Part shown: positions 6,171 through 7,081 of the stretch, in pieces | How the letters are laid out: the number at the start of each line of letters is the position of its first letter | Position numbering within the stretch: position 1 is the stretch's first letter | Source: Ignavibacteriaceae bacterium | GTDB taxonomy: Bacteria; Bacteroidota; Ignavibacteria; Ignavibacteriales; Ignavibacteriaceae | DNA: 7,081 nt | Direction of reading: 5' to 3' | Assembly (NCBI GenBank): GCA_025455085.1 | Contig: JALONF010000130.1 | Coordinates: 1-7,081, forward strand | Made by a program: the position numbers and the translations under genes | Notes under the pieces: generated by a model | Databases searched by the model: none | What the model saw: only the letters and a program-made list of their open reading frames with translations | Told to the model about the DNA's origin: nothing

Positions 6171-6223
6171 TCCCTCTCCTTTTGTCGCCACGCTTTACTC
6201 ATTAAAGCGTGTAAGGAGAGGGA
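6171..6223 (+). repeat. Nested palindrome (outer CCCTCTCCTT arms), possible terminator or dispersed repeat
   Basis: Outer arms TCCCTCTCCTT (6171-6181) and AAGGAGAGGGA (6213-6223) pair perfectly over 11 bp. Inner arms CACGCTTTA (6189-6197) and TAAAGCGTG (6203-6211) pair over 9 bp around a 5-base loop, with a 7-to-1 asymmetric bulge between the stems. It starts 14 bases after the stop of the secreted-protein gene, so it may end that transcript, though only A-rich sequence and no T-run follows. Its form is like the palindromic repeats scattered between genes in many Bacteroidota-type genomes. Confidence 0.7.
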
Positions 6224-6267
6224 AATAAAACCTGCTTTGAATTTATTTCAGGGGGAAGTAGAATTAA

Positions 6268-6354
6268 AAGCTCCGGCTGCTCCGCCTTAGGCGGATAAGA
6301 AAAGCCAGTATCACGGGTGGATAAATACTTACTTTCTTTTATGCAGCGGAGCTT
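6268..6354 (+). repeat. Inverted-repeat element with internal TCCGCC hairpin
   Basis: Outer arms AAGCTCCGGCTGC (6268-6280) and GCAGCGGAGCTT (6343-6354) are complementary except for one bulged G. Inside, directly after the left arm, TCCGCC-TTA-GGCGGA (6281-6295) is a perfect 6-bp stem with a 3-base loop. The GC-rich arms stand out from AT-rich surroundings. It may be a non-coding palindromic repeat or small MITE-like element; no flanking target-site duplication was recognised and no reading frame is apparent. The rest of the gap between the secreted-protein gene and the synthetase gene holds no gene I can see. Confidence 0.55.
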
Positions 6355-6454
6355 AAAAATCCTGGTATTTTTAAATTGTGTTACCTTTCCTCAGGCATCT
6401 AAGTTTGGAATCAGTTAAATTTGGTCATCATTTTCTCATTATTTGGAAAACATT

Positions 6455-7081
6455 ATGGAATCAGTCTTCGATAATTACTTTTATCCAAAATCAATTTGTG
6501 TTGTCGGTGCTTCATCAAAGCCAAAATCACTCGGTTACGAGCTGACTAAATCAATAAAGCAGTATGGTTATGCCGGAAAGTTATTTCTGATCAATCCTAA
6601 ATCCGATGAGGTTCTTGGTTACAAATGTTATCCGACTATTGAATCTGTTTCGGAAAAAATAGATTTAGCTATAATCATGGTTCCAAAACAGTTTGTTGAA
6701 GAATCAATCAAGCAGCTTACAGATAAAGGAACAAGGGCTCTCATTCTCATCACCGCAGGATTTAAAGAAACAGGTAAGGAGGGTGAGCAGGAAGAAAGAA
6801 GAATTCTAGAACTCGTTAGGAAAACTGGTGCAAGAATAGTTGGTCCGAACTGCATGGGGATTATCAACTCGCTTCCAGAAATAAGGATGAATGCTACTTT
6901 TGTTGCAGAAGAGCCTCGTAATGGAAAGATGGCTTTCTGTTCTCAGAGTGGAGCGATTGGTGCCGCAGTGTTGAATTCACTTAGAGAAACAGATATCAGG
7001 TTTTCACAGTTTATTAGTGTCGGCAATAAAGCAGATGTTACAGAAAATGATCTTCTTGAATTCTGGGAGAAAGATAAAAAC
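6455..7081 (+). CDS. ADP-forming acetyl/acyl-CoA synthetase, N-terminal part (runs off right edge)
   Basis: The first 209 codons are visible. ADP-forming acyl-CoA synthetases make ATP from ADP and phosphate while converting an acyl-CoA (often acetyl-CoA) to the free acid, a common last step of fermentation; the reaction is reversible. The N-terminal CoA-binding Rossmann domain is clear: SICVVGASSKPKSLGYE, LFLINPKSDEVLGYKCYP, DLAIIMVPKQF, ALILITAGFKE and then RIVGPNCMGIIN. The second, ligase-like domain starts with MAFCSQSGAIGAAVL and FISVGNKADVTENDLLEFW. The full protein would have about 450-460 residues as a lone alpha subunit or about 700 if fused to the ATP-grasp beta part, sometimes with an acetyltransferase domain; the cut edge hides which. 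ATG at 6455 is chosen because an in-frame stop lies 37 bases upstream and the first motif follows closely. Only a weak GGAAAA (6445-6450) precedes it. Confidence 0.92.
   Translation, partial: MESVFDNYFYPKSICVVGASSKPKSLGYELTKSIKQYGYAGKLFLINPKSDEVLGYKCYPTIESVSEKIDLAIIMVPKQFVEESIKQLTDKGTRALILITAGFKETGKEGEQEERRILELVRKTGARIVGPNCMGIINSLPEIRMNATFVAEEPRNGKMAFCSQSGAIGAAVLNSLRETDIRFSQFISVGNKADVTENDLLEFWEKDKN

Noticed and set aside
6438..6446. TTATTTGG as a Bacteroidota-type -7 promoter box for the synthetase
   Set aside because: It lies only about 9 bases before the ATG and does not match TAnnTTTG fully.
6406..6465. Direct repeat TGGAATCAGT at 6406-6415 and 6456-6465
   Set aside because: One 10-base repeat with no further structure; the second copy is the start of the synthetase reading frame. 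Probably chance.
1..7081. A new multi-gene defence, secretion or metabolic system
   Set aside because: All genes fall into known families, the two halves probably do not belong together, and no linked set of unknown genes is present.

Overview
The window looks like two unrelated pieces of bacterial DNA joined head to head near position 2680. To the left (about 1-2680) every gene is on the minus strand: a PHP-domain metallohydrolase, a DUF3662-like plus FHA protein, a short membrane-anchored FHA protein and an S-methyl-5'-thioadenosine phosphorylase. The FhaA-like/FhaB-like pair and the CehA/McbA-type PHP protein are most reminiscent of Chloroflexota (Anaerolineae-like). To the right (about 2680-7081) every gene is on the plus strand: a one-piece hybrid two-component regulator (kinase, receiver, AraC-type HTH), a secreted beta-helix protein with a type IX secretion (T9SS) C-terminal domain of the 'NYPNPFNP' kind, and an ADP-forming acyl-CoA synthetase. 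This set points to Ignavibacteriota or a neighbouring Bacteroidota/Chlorobiota lineage. The right side is also visibly AT-richer: hand-counted 60-base lines gave about 27-42% GC on the right and 38-55% on the left. The taxonomic labels are inferences from protein style.

At the joint both genes are broken in their 5' parts at essentially the same base. The PHP protein lacks its first metal-binding motif (HxH) and the kinase lacks its phospho-accepting histidine box. The simplest reading is a chimeric metagenome contig, with a real rearrangement as the alternative. Operon or pathway links across position 2680 should not be assumed.

Left piece: the two FHA genes overlap by 7 bp and mtnP starts 10 bp after the second, so these three are probably one transcript. 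A TATAAT box just upstream of the first FHA gene, with no Shine-Dalgarno sequence, suggests a leaderless start.

Right piece: the regulator gene is followed by a 235-bp intergenic region. It carries a set of direct repeats with an exact 21-bp period (4206-4283), just upstream of the secreted protein gene. This is the spacing expected for tandem half-sites of an AraC-type protein, and it is the most interesting regulatory signal here. The secreted protein's T9SS domain seems to lack about 20 internal residues. The 298-bp gap after it holds two palindromic elements and no gene. The last gene runs off the right edge, as mtnP does off the left. I do not see a convincing new multi-gene system.
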